64,000 bases of DNA from Chlorops oryzae (taxonomy: Eukaryota > Arthropoda > Insecta > Diptera > Chloropidae), in assembly GCA_020466095.1 (NCBI GenBank), contig CM035808.1:22122480-22186479 (forward strand), written 5' to 3'. The notes under the pieces were generated by a model. That model worked only from the letters and a program-made list of their open reading frames with translations. It did no database searches and had not been told where the DNA came from. Made by a program: the position numbers and the translations under genes. Shown piece after piece: positions 44,404 through 57,045 of the stretch; positions within the stretch are counted from its first letter, which is position 1, and each line of letters starts with the position of its first letter.

Positions 44404-45700
44404 TAACAGGCTGGCTGATAAGTCCCCGGTCTGACACATAGATGGCGTCGCTAGTATTAAATGCATATTATTTTTATATAGTGGCAACCTTCAAATGATT
44501 CGTGTCAAAATTTGACGTCTGTAAGTCAATTAGTTTGTGAGATAGAGCGTCTTTTGTGAAGCAACTTTTGTTATTGTGAAAAAAATGGAAAAAAAATAAT
44601 TTCGTGTTTTGATAAAATACTGTTTTCTGAAGGGAAAAAATACAGTGGAAGCAAAAACTTGGCTTGATAATGAGTTTCCGGACTCTGCCCCAGGAAAATC
44701 AACAATAATTGATTGGTATGCAAAATTCAAGCGTGGTGAAATGAGCACGGAGGACGGTGAACGCAGTGGACGCCCGAAAGAGTTGGTTACCGACGAAAAC
44801 ATCAAAAAAATTCACAAAATGATTTTGAATGACCGTAAAATGAAGTTGATCGAGATAGCAGAGGCCTTAAAGATATCAAAGGAATGTGTTGGTCATATCA
44901 TTCATCAATATTTGGATATGAAAAAGCTCTGTGCAAAATGGGTGCCGCGCGAGCTCACATTTGACCAAAAACAACAACGTGTTGATGATTCTGAGCGGTG
45001 TTTGCAGCTGTTAACTCGCAATACACCCGAGTTTTTGCGTCGATATGTGACAATGGATGAAACATGGCTCTATCACTACACTCCTGAGTCCAATCGACAG
45101 TCGGCTGAGTGGACAGCGATCGGTGAACCGTCTCCGAAGCGTGGAAAGACTCAAAAGTCCGCTGGCAAAGTAACGGCCTCTGTTTTTTGGGATGGGCATG
45201 GAATAATTTTTATCGATTATCTTGAAAAGGGAAAAACCATCAACAGTGACTATTATATGTCGTTATTGGAGCGTTTGAAGGTCGAAATCGCGGCAAAACG
45301 GCCCCATATGAAGAAGAAAAAAGTGTTGTTCCACCAAGACAACGCACCGTGCCACAAGTCATTGAGAACGATGGCAAAAATTCATGAATTAGGCTTCGAA
45401 TTGCTTCCCCACCCACCGTATTCTCCAGATCTGGCCCCCAGCGACTTTTTCTTGTTCTCAGACCTCAAAAGGATGCTCGCAGGGAAAAAATTTGACTGCA
45501 ATGAAGAGGTGATCGCCGAAACTGAGGCCTATTTTGAGGCAAAACCGAAGGAGTACTACCAAAATGGTATCAAAAAATTGGAAGGTCGTTATAATCGTTG
45601 TATCGCTCTTGAAGGGAACTATGTTGAATAATAAAAACGAATTTTGACAAACAAATGTGTTTTTCTTTGTTAGACCGGGGACTTATCAGCCAACCTGTTA
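44404..45700. mobile_element. mariner transposon, mellifera-type, 1293 bp
   Basis: The element is 44406-45698, flanked by TA on both sides. Both ends read ACAGGYTGGCTGATAAGTCC followed by CCGGTCT (about 28-bp TIR with one or two mismatches). Removing the element and one TA restores TCATATATGACTCC, a word also present at 44249. The size is normal for an intact mariner (about 1.3 kb). It sits inside an older TIR element. Confidence 0.95.
44585..45631 (+). pseudogene. mariner transposase, stop at codon 5
   Basis: This DNA transposase excises and inserts the element at TA. From the ATG at 44585 the frame is 349 codons long including the stop, the usual mariner length. Codon 5 (44597-44599) is TAA; relatives have Glu there (family knowledge). 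The rest is open: an N-terminal helix-turn-helix region, WVPREL, and the catalytic D,D34D triad in VTMDETW, FHQDNAPCH and SPDLAPSDFF. The next in-frame ATG would lose the first DNA-binding helices, so this copy is probably inactive by one point mutation unless a non-ATG start downstream of codon 5 is used. Confidence 0.9.
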
Positions 45701-46099
45701 TATGACTCCTTCCGAACTCATATCTGACTCTTATTTCCGCTCTAATAAGAGCCATATATGACCCTTTCCGCACTCACATATATCAGTTTAAAAAGACTTT
45801 CAACAATTTTGAGAGATACTTATAACCGTATGCTTTAAAGAGAATGACTTAAGTATACTTTACGGGCGTTTCTGGGATATTTGGTACATAGACGAAGAAT
45901 GACCTCCTTATTCCAAATCCGAAATCAGAATTTGGGGGTCGCATCTAGTTTAGAAGTTATAACCATTTGAAGTTTGTATGAGAAATGTATACACAAACTC
46001 ACTTACAGCTACGTAGTGCTGCCAGACCTAATATTTTCTAATCTAACTAGCAATTAATAGATTTTTCATTTGTATTTCAGATTATGAAAACCAGAGAAA

Positions 46100-46215
46100 A
46101 TGTCGCGTCCGTAGCCATTATGTCGCGTCCGTAATCATTTTGTCGCGCCCGTAATCATAATATTATATATAAAAAATGTCGCGTCCGCAACCATTATGTC
46201 GCGTCCGTAACCATC
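46100..46215. repeat. 20-bp minisatellite (TGTCGCGTCCGTAACCATTA)
   Basis: Units start at 46100, 46120, 46140, 46176 and 46196. GC-rich words stand out from the AT-rich flanks. An inverted TCGCGCGACATT word follows at 46258, so the array may belong to a foldback element. Confidence 0.85.
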
Positions 46216-46324
46216 AATTGCCACAATTTTGGGGGAAATGAAAACTTTCCTCAAAAATCGCGCGACATTTGCAGAAAAAAAATAAGCATTCCTGATAATT
46301 TCAAATATTCTTTTTCAATGTTTA

Positions 46325-46395
46325 TTTCTTGACCCTGTGTGGGATTTGAACCTGGGAAATATCGCTTTCGAGTCATGTGTTCGCCAAATCGAAAG
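46325..46395 (-). repeat. tRNA-like SINE block (B box), copy 3
   Basis: On the minus strand it reads GAACACATGACTCGAAAGCG, then CAGGTTCAAATCCCACACAG. The block is followed by CTCAGAAATATGAGCCCGAA (reverse strand, near 46485), matching the start of the 21884-22572 interior. Confidence 0.65.
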
Positions 46396-46499
46396 TCGTT
46401 TTAATAGATTAAAGCCAAATTGAATGTTATAATATTTTTCTTATTTTCTACAAATTTCTGACTCAATTCGGGCTCATATTTCTGAGACCTCGACACAGG

Positions 46500-48700
46500 T
46501 ACAGAAAAACATTGATCTCCCCTTGACATAGCCGTAAAAAGAAATTTAATATCCCTCTTAACTGTGTTCATTGCTGCGTAGAAGGATTGGTTTAGAAATC
46601 AAAACTGTTCCATTTGGGAGAGGCAGTAAATTTACCTTTAAAGCAACAAATATTTAACTTCATTGAGAGTTATTTTTACATCCCGAACAAATCGTGATTC
46701 ATAAAAGTCTCGTAATTTTTATCCGATTTCTGTTTTCATGCATAATCAATCAATTCATAAAGGAAAGAAGCTGTGTGGCAACTTTAAAGCCAATTCTGTG
46801 ATACTTTTATCGTTAAAACGTCGAATACGAAGCTTGATAAAATGCCTTTGAAAGCCGATAATTGTCTGCTTCATTTCACGAATCATTCATTTTTTTTTTA
46901 ATATTTTTCTTTCAATTTAATTTTATTTTATTTCTTTTTATTTCGTGTTTTCTTATCCGCAGAGAAGCGCATAATTTTTGAATGCATTTTAATGTCCGCA
47001 GCGCAGCGCAGCGGCACGCAGTGTCATGCAATCATTTATGCAGGCATAATCAGTAAGTCACGCTGATTGTCTTGAATCAAGCTGGATGTTTTTTTTTTGT
47101 TTTCTTGTGACCATGAAACATGTCGAAACAAGCTCCATAAAAATTGGAATTACCTTTAACGTCGCTATGCGAAATATTTTTTGATTATGTTAAGGTAAAC
47201 ACGCAGACCAATATGTTGAGATGTTTTTATCTTTCCTTTTTTATTTCTTTTTTGATTTCTCTTTGCCCTAAATGGAAGCCTGTTCCACTTGTAAGGACAC
47301 ACATAATCCAATTGCATCGACGTGAGTTTCGTAATTGGATTGACATTTTTGTTTTTTTGAGAAGTCCAAAAAGACTAAAAAAAACCAAAAAAAATAAATA
47401 ATTGTAATTGCAAAATGAAATTTATGTCACTGCCGCCGCACTCTTTGAATGCATTTATGCATGAGTGCGTGCGTGTGTGTGCGCGTATGTATATGTGTTT
47501 AATTTTGCACAACGAAAGCATAAAGTCTTGCATTCATTAAAATATTTTCATGATAGATACATATACTCTCGTACAACATCCATTTAAAGGAAGCTGACTA
47601 AAGTATAAAATATAAGCCGATGCAGGTGCATGTTTTAATGAGTTTTCCGAATGAAAGAAATCAAAACAGAAAACAAAACAAAACAAGCAGAAACAAGAAA
47701 TTCAACTCAAAATATCAAAGTGTAGAGTGCAAAGTCCTTCAAAATCGACATACGACGAGTGCGTTGCTTGTGCAAATTGTGAAAAACCTGTTTCATCGCA
47801 GTCCCGATCCTCGGAGCAGTGTACGCATCCCTTTTCGTCCTTTTAAATTCGTTTTGAAAACGTATAGCAAAACAGGACATGGCATGCTGCATCGCAGCAC
47901 TCCAGTGTCAGGTAGAATTATTAAAACCAAAACATGTAAGGCAATTGATTCGAAAAATTTAATAAGAGAAAAATTGAAGAATGGCTCAGAAATGAGAGCA
48001 GCTGCATTTCATAAAAATGAGAGTAATTTTTTACTGACCGTTGTCCTTAAAATGACATTGTGAGGTACATAGAAATCGAAAAATGATAGTTTAGTCTAAT
48101 TTTGGGAGTTTTACGGCTTCCAAAGGAACTGAACCTTTTGAAGATTATGATTTTGGTATCTGGTGTCTAGTTGGCCAAAAGTCTTTATTCGATGACGGTA
48201 AGCATTTCTATAAATGGTGCCTCGAAGTCTACCAGAATTGATGGTCTTACATAATTTATAGCAGTTGATTTTCAGCAATGCCCACGTAATATAAATAAAT
48301 TCTCCAGGAATGCTCGGATACAAATGGTGTGGTCCAAGGGTTTTCTGATTTTTTTCTTTCTTCATTTCAATAAAAAAAAATTTCGTACCGGCTTGAAAGT
48401 TATGGGCCTGAAATGGTAATAAGAGGTGAAAAGGTTGTTGAATTTTTGAAATTAGTACCTAGATATTTCGGCGCCCTGGGAACAACGGAGGCAAAACGGA
48501 GAAAATGCCGCCTCCACTCTAAATAAGAAGACCTTTATAAAAATTGAAATAAGTCTTGGCGGCCCTTCGACCATCTTCACTACGCTACTCCTTGTACCTT
48601 CTAGATGGAGTCTTTTCTTTGCTATAGACAAGAAAATAAAATATTAAAATGCTATACAAAATATAGTCATAAGGAAAATTAAAAAAAGGAGCAATTTAAT
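46500..48700. other. Gene-free stretch
   Basis: No supported gene. The ORF at 47620-48063 (147 codons, basic) is the longest anonymous one but lacks a domain, a good start context and splice sites. Confidence 0.35.
48475..48595. mobile_element. Diverged hAT-like MITE relative
   Basis: It carries GGCGCCCTGGG, CCTTTATAAAAATTGAAATA, GGCGGCCC and CACTACGCTACTCC in the same order as the 41489-41588 element. Confidence 0.45.
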
Positions 48701-48717
48701 TCTCGGCCACAGTATTC

Positions 48718-48830
48718 GACATCGATTTAAAATTAACATGTAGCCATTCTAGTTAATTATAATAGAGAGATTTTCTACATAAATATATGAAGCCATTTCA
48801 GGAATTGCAGTCAAATTCTTGTTTACATTC
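48718..48830 (+). repeat. Dispersed repeat, copy 2
   Basis: Partner of 7206-7310, same orientation and word order. Confidence 0.5.
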
Positions 48831-48834
48831 GATG

Positions 48835-50900
48835 ACCCAAAAAGTGTGCCACAGTATTTGTGAGGTTTTTCGTACGTAGTGATTCTTTTAGGTACTTCAA
48901 TTCCCTATAAATCTTTCTATGCAATAGATTCCTTTAATAGTAAAATCCAGAGGCATTGATGCCATGAGGGGAATAAAGTTTAAACCGCCTACATATGATG
49001 CATGAAATCGCCTTTGCGGAAGGCACGACTAAAGATTTAAAACCGGATAATGTGGGAAAAGATGCTCTTACGTTCAGAGACTCATCCTCAGTCATGTTTC
49101 TGAGTCTAAAAGAGAACAAAATATACAGGAAGCTGGGGGTTCTATGGTCAGCTCATTATATAATTTAATTTTTTCCCTTGTGATTTGAGCTCTGAACCCA
49201 ATCCCATATAAACTTTACGCTAATTTCCCCATTATAATGTTACCTGTCTTATTTTATACTTCCAATTATGGAAACCAGACTTTGTAAGGTACAACATTCG
49301 TTAGTTTCGATGTTTTTTCTACTTTTGTTTGTTTTCTAAAAAATCTAATACAACGACTTTTCGACCAGCATGCCTTGAGCCCGCTTTTCTTTTTCTTTTA
49401 TTTTTAAATTAATCTCTTTTTAATTGTAAGCCGATCATGCTTTTCAGTATGATTTGACACGATTCGGATCGTCTTTGGAGTCTTTTGTATTCGATTTTGA
49501 TGTGTGCATCTTTATACGGTTTAATTAATACGCTCCATTGTCAAATTATCGAAAAACATGTTGGTTTTTTTTTTTTTTTGTTTTCCTTGGGGAATTAAAG
49601 TCGTAAGAAGACACATCAAACATTTTGCTCAAAACCCGATGTTGACTACAGTTTAAGCTTTAATAATTTTTGAAATTGCTCTTAAATATTTTAAACGATT
49701 AAAAGTTATTCTTTGAGGTTCTCTTACCACGATTTTAAGTCGGATAATCCGCACTTTCGATTGTGCAAAATTTATGTTTATCGAAGGCAGCTTCGAACGA
49801 AAATTCCATTCAAGAATATCCGCCGTTGATTAGGATCTTCCAGTTTATACAGGCCCCCACAATTATCTGAAGTGGAATGATGAACAGAAGATCGAACCGA
49901 AGCTCGAATCAAAAGAAGATTACTAGTTGCGTTGCGTACGTTGGACTGCAATTTCGAAAGCCGTCAGGAAAAATAACAAATAAACAAAAACAAAAAACAA
50001 ACCACCGCGGTAGATCTGAAATGATCGGGAAACAAAGCACAATCAAGAAAAATACACTGTCAAAAAAAAAAAAAACATTAAAAAACAAAACAAATTAGCT
50101 CCAGACATATTCCAAAAAAAAAAGGGGAAAAAGACACGATAAAAGAGTTCGGATGAGAAGTAGTTTTCACTGGCTCTTGGTTTGTTGACCGTAAGCGGCT
50201 ATTCCAATCATTGAATCTGGATGGACTACAAATTCATTGATGTTGAAAAAGAGCGGGCATACGGATGAAGGTATTTTTCAATGATTATCAAACAACTTGT
50301 TTCAAAATCTCATTAAAATCGGTCGGCGTTATAGGGACTTTTGTATGCATTGGTTTTTTACCACTTTTTAAGTAACTTTTATTTGAAAAAAAAAACCATA
50401 AACTTTCAGCAGAATAACTAAAGCGCTCTCAACCGAATCGACGAAACAGTCAAAACAACGTTTTCAAAGGGGAAATGGCTTCTGCGCATGCGCACACCTT
50501 TATGAATAAATGAGCTAACTTTTCAGAGTTCGCTAAGCTGGTCAGGAAAGAGGCATTTTTTTTTTGCCGCTTTTAGAGCAATCGATTCATAAAATTGCCT
50601 AAGAATCATTTTTGGGTTTAAAGTACGAATCCACTCTTAAGACGACTCAAAAGAGGCGGAAAGAAAAAATAAAAAATTGAAGAAAAAAAATAGTTGGAAA
50701 ATTGCGCATTTTTCTCTGCTTAATTGGAACGTGTGCATTGTTCCCTGTCATCAGTCAGGATTATACGTCGCATTGCATTCGTGTAGGGCCTATTGTTTTT
50801 GATCTGCTCAGGGCTTAACAGCTTTTGCTCGAGAAGAGGTACTTCGGAGCTAACTGAAAAAAAATCATAAAATAATACACACAAGGCTACATACATATAT
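48835..50900. other. Gene-free stretch
   Basis: No gene, RNA or mobile-element terminus recognised. Several A/T homopolymers. Confidence 0.4.
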
Positions 50901-50904
50901 ACCT

Positions 50905-51110
50905 ATGTACATTAGGGTGGTCCTTATTTTAAAAAATTTTCTTTTTTCGCGCGACACCCCCTTCATATTAATACATATCACGAGAAAATATTTCTGTATT
51001 TTTTTGAAATTTTTTAAATGACATTTAGGAGTTGCTACCAGCGGCCAAAGTTTTCCTAATAAACTCAATATACGGAAATTTTTTAAAATAAGGACCACCC
51101 TAATGTATAC
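50905..51110. mobile_element. hAT-type MITE, 190 bp, 27-bp perfect TIR
   Basis: The element is 50913-51102. Both ends read TAGGGTGGTCCTTATTTTAA plus seven more matching bases. Flanked by ATGTACAT and ATGTATAC (6/8, an aged 8-bp duplication). The minus-strand ORF 50865-51098 lies across it. Confidence 0.8.
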
Positions 51111-51114
51111 AGGT

Positions 51115-53625
51115 ATGTTGATAAAAGCGTCTGTGTGTACTCACCTATAAAAAAAAGATATTCTGTTCACTCTATCGGCGGCACAGTGAAAAGGCCCCAA
51201 ATGTACTTGATTGCAGGTTTCGCTGTTGTCGATGGTGCTGCCGCTGCCGTGGCCGCCATTGCATCATTAGTGCATGCTGCCTTATGCAGTTTCAAGAGTA
51301 ACAAAATACATCAAGTTTAACATGTATCTACGTATAAGTACATATATATATATATACGTATACATGTAGTTATATATTTACGTATGCATGTAGTTACCTA
51401 CTTGTGTGAATAAACAGCTCTAAAAGTTGTTTAAGCTTGAGCTTTTTCATTCTTCTTCTTATGCTTCTACCTTTCCTGCCATTCGCGTTTTATCCGTATT
51501 AAGTTTGTTGTTGGCATTGGAGTATTTAAGTATATCCACTTCAATTAAATGCTTTGTTGTTCATAAAAATGAAATGAAAGGCAAAAACAAAACATAAAAA
51601 TAAAAACAACAACCAACGTATGAAATGAAACTTTAGACTTCAGTGTATTAGGCTAAGAACCACAAAAGCTTTGGTCTCCATGCTGGAACAATAGCATAGA
51701 TGACTGCTACGACGCCATTGCTCAAGCTCGTAGAGTAGAAAATGAACAATAAAACCGAAGCAAGGAACCAAAGCAAAGGAATGGAAAGGAAAGAGAAGAG
51801 AAGCAGCGGTCTTCGAAACATAATCAACCATCAAATGGTGGTTATTGCAAGCGCAACTACAAACAAACAAACGAACAAAATACAAGAATATAAACAACAA
51901 CAACAACTACCACAACTACTACAGCAACAACAACAACATCACGTCGAAGAATCAAGTGAAAAAGAGTTTTACAAGCGCAACAACACAAAGGGGCGTTCAA
52001 GATGCTGAAGCTCAGACCATTGGCAGCATTTGGTTTTTACCATTTTCCCCTCCCCTGTAATATATGTTTCTTGAGTTCTTTAGTTCCTGGAATTTAATCA
52101 AGGTGCATCTTGCTAGAGATGGGCAATGAAAACAAACCAAGAAAGTAAACAACAGCAGAACAGAGCCCGGAACACGGCTTAGAAGGTATGCACGTCTTCG
52201 GCAAGAGCAACACATTTCAAATGAAAGATCGGCGGCTGTCCGGAGTCGCTTTTGTTGCAAGAAGATGCGCTGTAAGATGCCATGTGAAGTGATGCAAACC
52301 GGAGATAAGATTTCAGAGTGGAACAGAAGAAAAGAGCCAAAAAAAAAAAATATAAAAAATAAATAATAAAAAAACTGAGAATGAGAAATCAAAATCATTA
52401 CAGGAAAACCTTTTCGTTGTTTGCGATGGAAAAAGGTGAGGGCTCAGCTCAGCACGCTGGTGGAAACTGCTCTGTGGGATACTGAGATAAGGTCAAGAAA
52501 AGGCGCTAAATGATTTCGTTTGTATAATTTTCTATTGTTAAATTATTTTATGTTTTTTTTTTTTTCTTTCACTCGTTCCATGATGACATCTGAAACATCT
52601 GAAATAACAAATTTTTAATGGGTCACGGTGAAAGATGAGCAACACGTTTCTTTTTTTTTTCTTTTTCCTATTTTTCCCCATTTTTTTTTTTTTTTTTTTT
52701 TATCTCATTAATGATGAAATTTAGTGGAAAGTCTTTTAGATTTTTTAAGGAAAATTCCCATCAATTAATTAGAAATTTAGATAAAACTTTTAATTATGGT
52801 TATTTCGATCGTTTGTAATTGGGAGATTTTCAGCATTCCTTTAGAATTGGATTTTTATATTTATTTAATTATTTATATTCAAATTTATTTGTGGATAATC
52901 GGATAATTCCATTGATGCACGCGACACACACACACACACACACACAAAGGCGGCTAAGTAAATAATGAGAATGAATATTGGTTGAAAATGAAATTGAATC
53001 CAATTCGATTGAATTGCTAATTACTATTATTTTCGAATACAATAAATTGAGTTTATTGTTTAAAGAGCTTTTTGTGTGCATTTCCATGTCGGCTTAATCG
53101 ACAGCATTGCAAAAGTGTGGAAGGCTTATATGGAAATTTTTGTTGAAATTCTATATTTATCCCGATGGAATTTCATTGAATTTACAGAAATCAATTAAAA
53201 CCGCATAACAATTTGAAAATTGTATATTCCTCAATGAGCTAATTGTGAATTCATTCCGGCCTCGATTTATAGCGAATAAATTGAAATCAAAATGAAGCGT
53301 AGGCCATAATTAGGTTGCAGGTATTTCTGTTTTGTAATCACATGCGAAATTAAGAACGAATATTTAATCCTTTTATTTGAGTTTTCAAGCAGATTCCCTC
53401 TTCCACTGGGTGTTCCCGTTTTAGCGACTTTCTCGTTAGATCTAGCGAAGGTAATTTCTGCACTAATATCTGAGATCAGTATGTTCCTTCTTTTTCTTGA
53501 TGGCCTTAATTTGACTTAGCTGTCTGTGATCATCATAATATGATCAGTCACTTCGTGATACAAATCAACCTAGACTGGCTCGGTTAAACTGTGTTTTTTG
53601 AAAAATTGCTAATTTTGATTTTTTT
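51115..53625. other. Gene-free stretch with low-complexity blocks
   Basis: CAA/ACT-rich block at 51890-51960, a (CA)10-type microsatellite at 52924-52947, and poly-T at 52682-52700. A 32-nt segment at 52402-52433 between ATTACAG and GTGAGG could be an exon but is too short to judge. Confidence 0.4.
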
Positions 53626-53632
53626 TATAATA

Positions 53633-54348
53633 TACAGGGTGTTCCATACTCAATGGAACAAAAAAAGGGGTGATAGGGGGGTCCAGACGGACCAAAAATT
53701 TCAGGGTGTTTCAATGCACCTGAGGATTTACATGCAAAAAACAATATTTTGGTTTTTCACTGGTGCTCCTCACTTACAGGCCGTAAATTCAAAATCACAT
53801 ATGATATGAAAAGCTTGGCGGTTTTCCGTTAACACTGCATACTACGATTTTAAATAATTCAGCTCCGTTTTCTCTGGTACTACCATCTAAGCCTAAATAG
53901 TGTAATTTTGGCTTTTTAAAGTGATTTAATTCAAAAGAAATACGATCGGGCCTCTTTTTTTTCTCTTTTCGAAAACTTTGAGTTTTTCTCTTCAATTTGA
54001 TACCATGGTTACTAAAAAAAAAGTTTCACAATCAATGCAAAACTAAGGTTTGAAAATAATTATTTTGTATTTTTGACTCCCAGAAATGTTATTTTAATCA
54101 AATTTATTGAGCACACTTTTAGGCAGCATGAGAAAAAGAAAAATCTAAGAAATTTAAAAATTTCTGAATAGTGTTTTAGTTTTACATATCCGCCTAAAAG
54201 TGTGCTCACCAATTTAGTCGAATTCTTTCCGCTCCTCTAGCTCCTTAGGAGTGCAAAATGGACCCCCCTTTCCGTACAATTTTTTGCTTGTATGGGTTCC
54301 CCATATCACCTCCTTTTTTTTCATCCATTGAGTATGGAACACCCTGTA
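53633..54348. mobile_element. Tc1/mariner-type non-autonomous element, 712 bp
   Basis: The element is 53635-54346, flanked by TA. Both ends read CAGGGTGTTCCATACTCAAT, then GGA...AAAAAAAGG(G/A)GGTGATA, giving a TIR of more than 40 bp with few changes. No transposase. A foldback element is nested at 54108-54208. Confidence 0.85.
54108..54208. mobile_element. Nested foldback MITE, 101 bp
   Basis: TGAGCACACTTTTAGGC at both ends (17-bp perfect TIR), inside the 53635-54346 element. Confidence 0.75.
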
Positions 54349-54349
54349 T

Positions 54350-56960
54350 ATATAATTTTGTGACACTATTGAAGCACATGTGCGATATTCAGAACGGCAA
54401 AACTGGGTGTACATAATTAGGGAAGGCATCCCTCCCTAGTTAGATCTTTGGAATAACCAATTAGACTCGTTTATAAACCGAGCTATGTCTTTTATGCTTA
54501 CACAAGGCAGCTCAGTGATAGAATTGATAAAGGACGAGCCGAGTCAGGCCCCGATTTATGGGGGTTGGCAAGACGGGCGAATTCACAAAGCGACAATTTC
54601 ACATAGATATGCGAAAAAAGTACCCCATTAGTGTTATCAAAGGGGCGGCAAATATTGATTTTGCTCAGAGTGGCAAAACAGCTGGATTAGAGCCTCAGCC
54701 GAGCAGCCTGGATTTGTCAAAGGATTACCTTTCTTTGTCAGATTCCAAAACAATGTTCCTAATTGAACTTTTTTCTGCTGGAAATTCATAATGAAAATAA
54801 AATTAGAGAAAACCCTTCGTATAGTAAATTGTCCTGTAGAACTAAAAAAAATTAGATTACATTTATATGTCCGTAAATTTCCAAATCTGAGCGATTTTAG
54901 CTCGTGTCTTGTTTTTTTTTTTAATTCTAAAATGTACTTCGGAATGTTATGCAACTCAGCCTAAGGCTTTTTTTACTTTTTGGACATTTCCAAGCTGCCT
55001 CCGTTTTTATGCTGGCAAGTTAATTATAACTGCAATTTTTTTTCCTTTTTTTTTTTTGCTCGTTCGGCTTCAGTGTTTAGCTTCCTGTCACGTCAGTTTC
55101 GTAAAATTGCAGTTTACAAAGAAATTTTCGTATTTTTGCTGCAAAGACCCTCAACGCCGTTTATGCAAACACGTGCATTTGGCTCTCGTTGCTGCTGTTG
55201 GAAAAATGTGCCAGTGCAGAGCGGAGCGAAGCGAATACAACGGTCGAATGGGGGGACGGACGGACGACGGAACCGTTTCATGCACATTAACAAGAAAAAT
55301 ATATTGCAACATAAAGTAAGATTTATGGCAAAAAGTGCGCCAAAGGCCGAAAAGAAATGATCAAAATGCTAAGGAAACAAGACGAAGATGAAAGTCGATT
55401 GAGTGGTTGACTTGAAGAGATGACAACTTCGGAGGCAACATTCAAAGTTGTTGGACATGTGTTGCTACCTTAAAAACAAATGGTGTTTCGTGCAGGACAA
55501 GAAGAAAACGAAGACGATGAAGACGACGAAGAAGAAGAAGAAGACGAAGCGGAAGAGGAGGAATACAAAACGAGAACAAAGTATCAGTTGGAACACAGAA
55601 AAGAATAGAGAGTTATAGGAACATTTCAGGGCGATTTTGCATGTTGTATGACAGCAGCAGCACTAGCAACAGTTGCGGTATGGAAAAACATTTTTGCTTT
55701 GTAATCAACGGCATAACCCAGCGTCTGTGTTATTATGACTGCAGAAGCAAATTAAATAGGAAAAAAAAACTGTGCCTTTGACATCGTTTGTCTTATTAAC
55801 ATTGACGTGGTCCCGCACCATACGGCAACGTGGAGCGGCAATAGCCGCCATCATCGTTGCAATCACCATCAACAAACGACATCGGTAGTCTGCAGTTGTT
55901 TTGCAAAATGCGCCTCAGGCTTGGCACGTTTCATTAAAAAAAAAAAACGTTTTCTTTTCGTTGCTTTCGGTTTTCTCCATCCGAGAGCCATGCACTTTTC
56001 AACATCATTGTTTTGCCACAATTTTTCCCTAGAAATGCAAACAGCATATTGCAATAAAAAAAATATACAAATAAATAAAAAAAAATAAAATAATAAAAGC
56101 CAAAGAACTTCTCTACTTAACGTGAATTGTTTGCGCACCGAGTGTGACGTTCAGTCATGCTAGAATGCAAAATGAGTGAATTGAAAACATTTACTGCTGC
56201 TGCAGATGCCTTTAATGCTCTCCTTTGCACTCCTTGATATGCAGCTAGCAATTTGTGACGGCACTATGGACGACCCAACAAAAGCGCCGGCATTGACGAA
56301 AAAGGGAATGGGAAAGAATACATAACAATATCGAAATTCCAAGAATAGCGAAGAAGACGATACGAAAAGTGCAAAAATTGTCAAAGACTAGAAAAAGAAA
56401 CAAGGAAAAACGAAATGTAATACACTTTTTGCCATCGTTATCTAAGACAGCACTCCACTCGAAATAAAGATGAAAAGGAAAACTTGGTCAATGATATCAT
56501 TGTGAAGACAGCTTGATGGAGCAGGCTATAAAAATCATTGGTCAAGATCAAAGGAAAAGCTTAAAAGTGCACTAAAATAACTTGACACGGTTCAGATGGC
56601 TCATTCAATAATGGAAAAAAAATGGAAACAAGAAAACCATCTATCAAAACGGACAATCTTTAAGTTGAATAAGAATCGAAGACTGAAACAGCATTTTCTT
56701 TTTTTAATTTACGGCATCTATAAAAGGGTGCTCTGATGTGATTTATTTAACTAGATATCAGACGTTATGGCGTATGAATGAATACATTTGGAATTGCAAA
56801 AAAAAAAAAAAAAAAAATTGTGAATTTATTCAGCTTCTCAAGTTGCAAGCCCATGTTTTGGAGCATACAAAGAAGTTGGAGCACCTTTAAAAGTGTATCG
56901 CTCTTTTCAAAAATATCCCAAAGGCATTTATCATCAGTGGAAAAGCAGTAATTACCGAAA
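54350..56960. other. Gene-free stretch with purine-rich blocks
   Basis: GACGAAGAAGAAGAAG-type runs at 55505-55565 and GAGCGGAGCGAAGCG near 55218. No supported gene; overlapping ORFs are composition-driven. Confidence 0.4.
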
Positions 56961-56965
56961 TATAG

Positions 56966-57045
56966 ATATTTTTTTTTGGCGATCCTGCCACCATACCCTG
57001 TAGTCAGTAGCTCGCCAGCGCAATATCTGACCTGCCATCATTTAT
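56966..57045. repeat. 70-bp dispersed repeat, copy 1
   Basis: GGCGATCCTGCCACCATACC through GTAGTCAGTAGCTCGCCA and ATATCTGACCTGCCATCATT, repeated at 58142-58208. Its first word also occurs at 9223. Confidence 0.75.

Larger units (their letters stand above)
44221..45876. mobile_element. CCCAGCAAACA-family TIR element interrupted by mariner
   Basis: The left end is CCCAGCAAACATTGTG, and the right end, reverse complemented, is CCCAGAAACGCCC. Without mariner it is about 361 bp. The interior has ATATGACTCC/GGAGTC words and a decayed B box (GAGTTCAAAATCATACAC, about 44357-44374). It matches the inverted interior of 21884-22572. Confidence 0.55.

Noticed and set aside
46100..46215. CRISPR-like array
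   Set aside because: Units are contiguous 20-bp repeats without unique spacers, in a eukaryotic genome; it is a minisatellite.
47620..48063. 147-codon basic ORF
   Set aside because: The longest anonymous ORF, but with no domain, weak start context and AT-rich composition like its surroundings.
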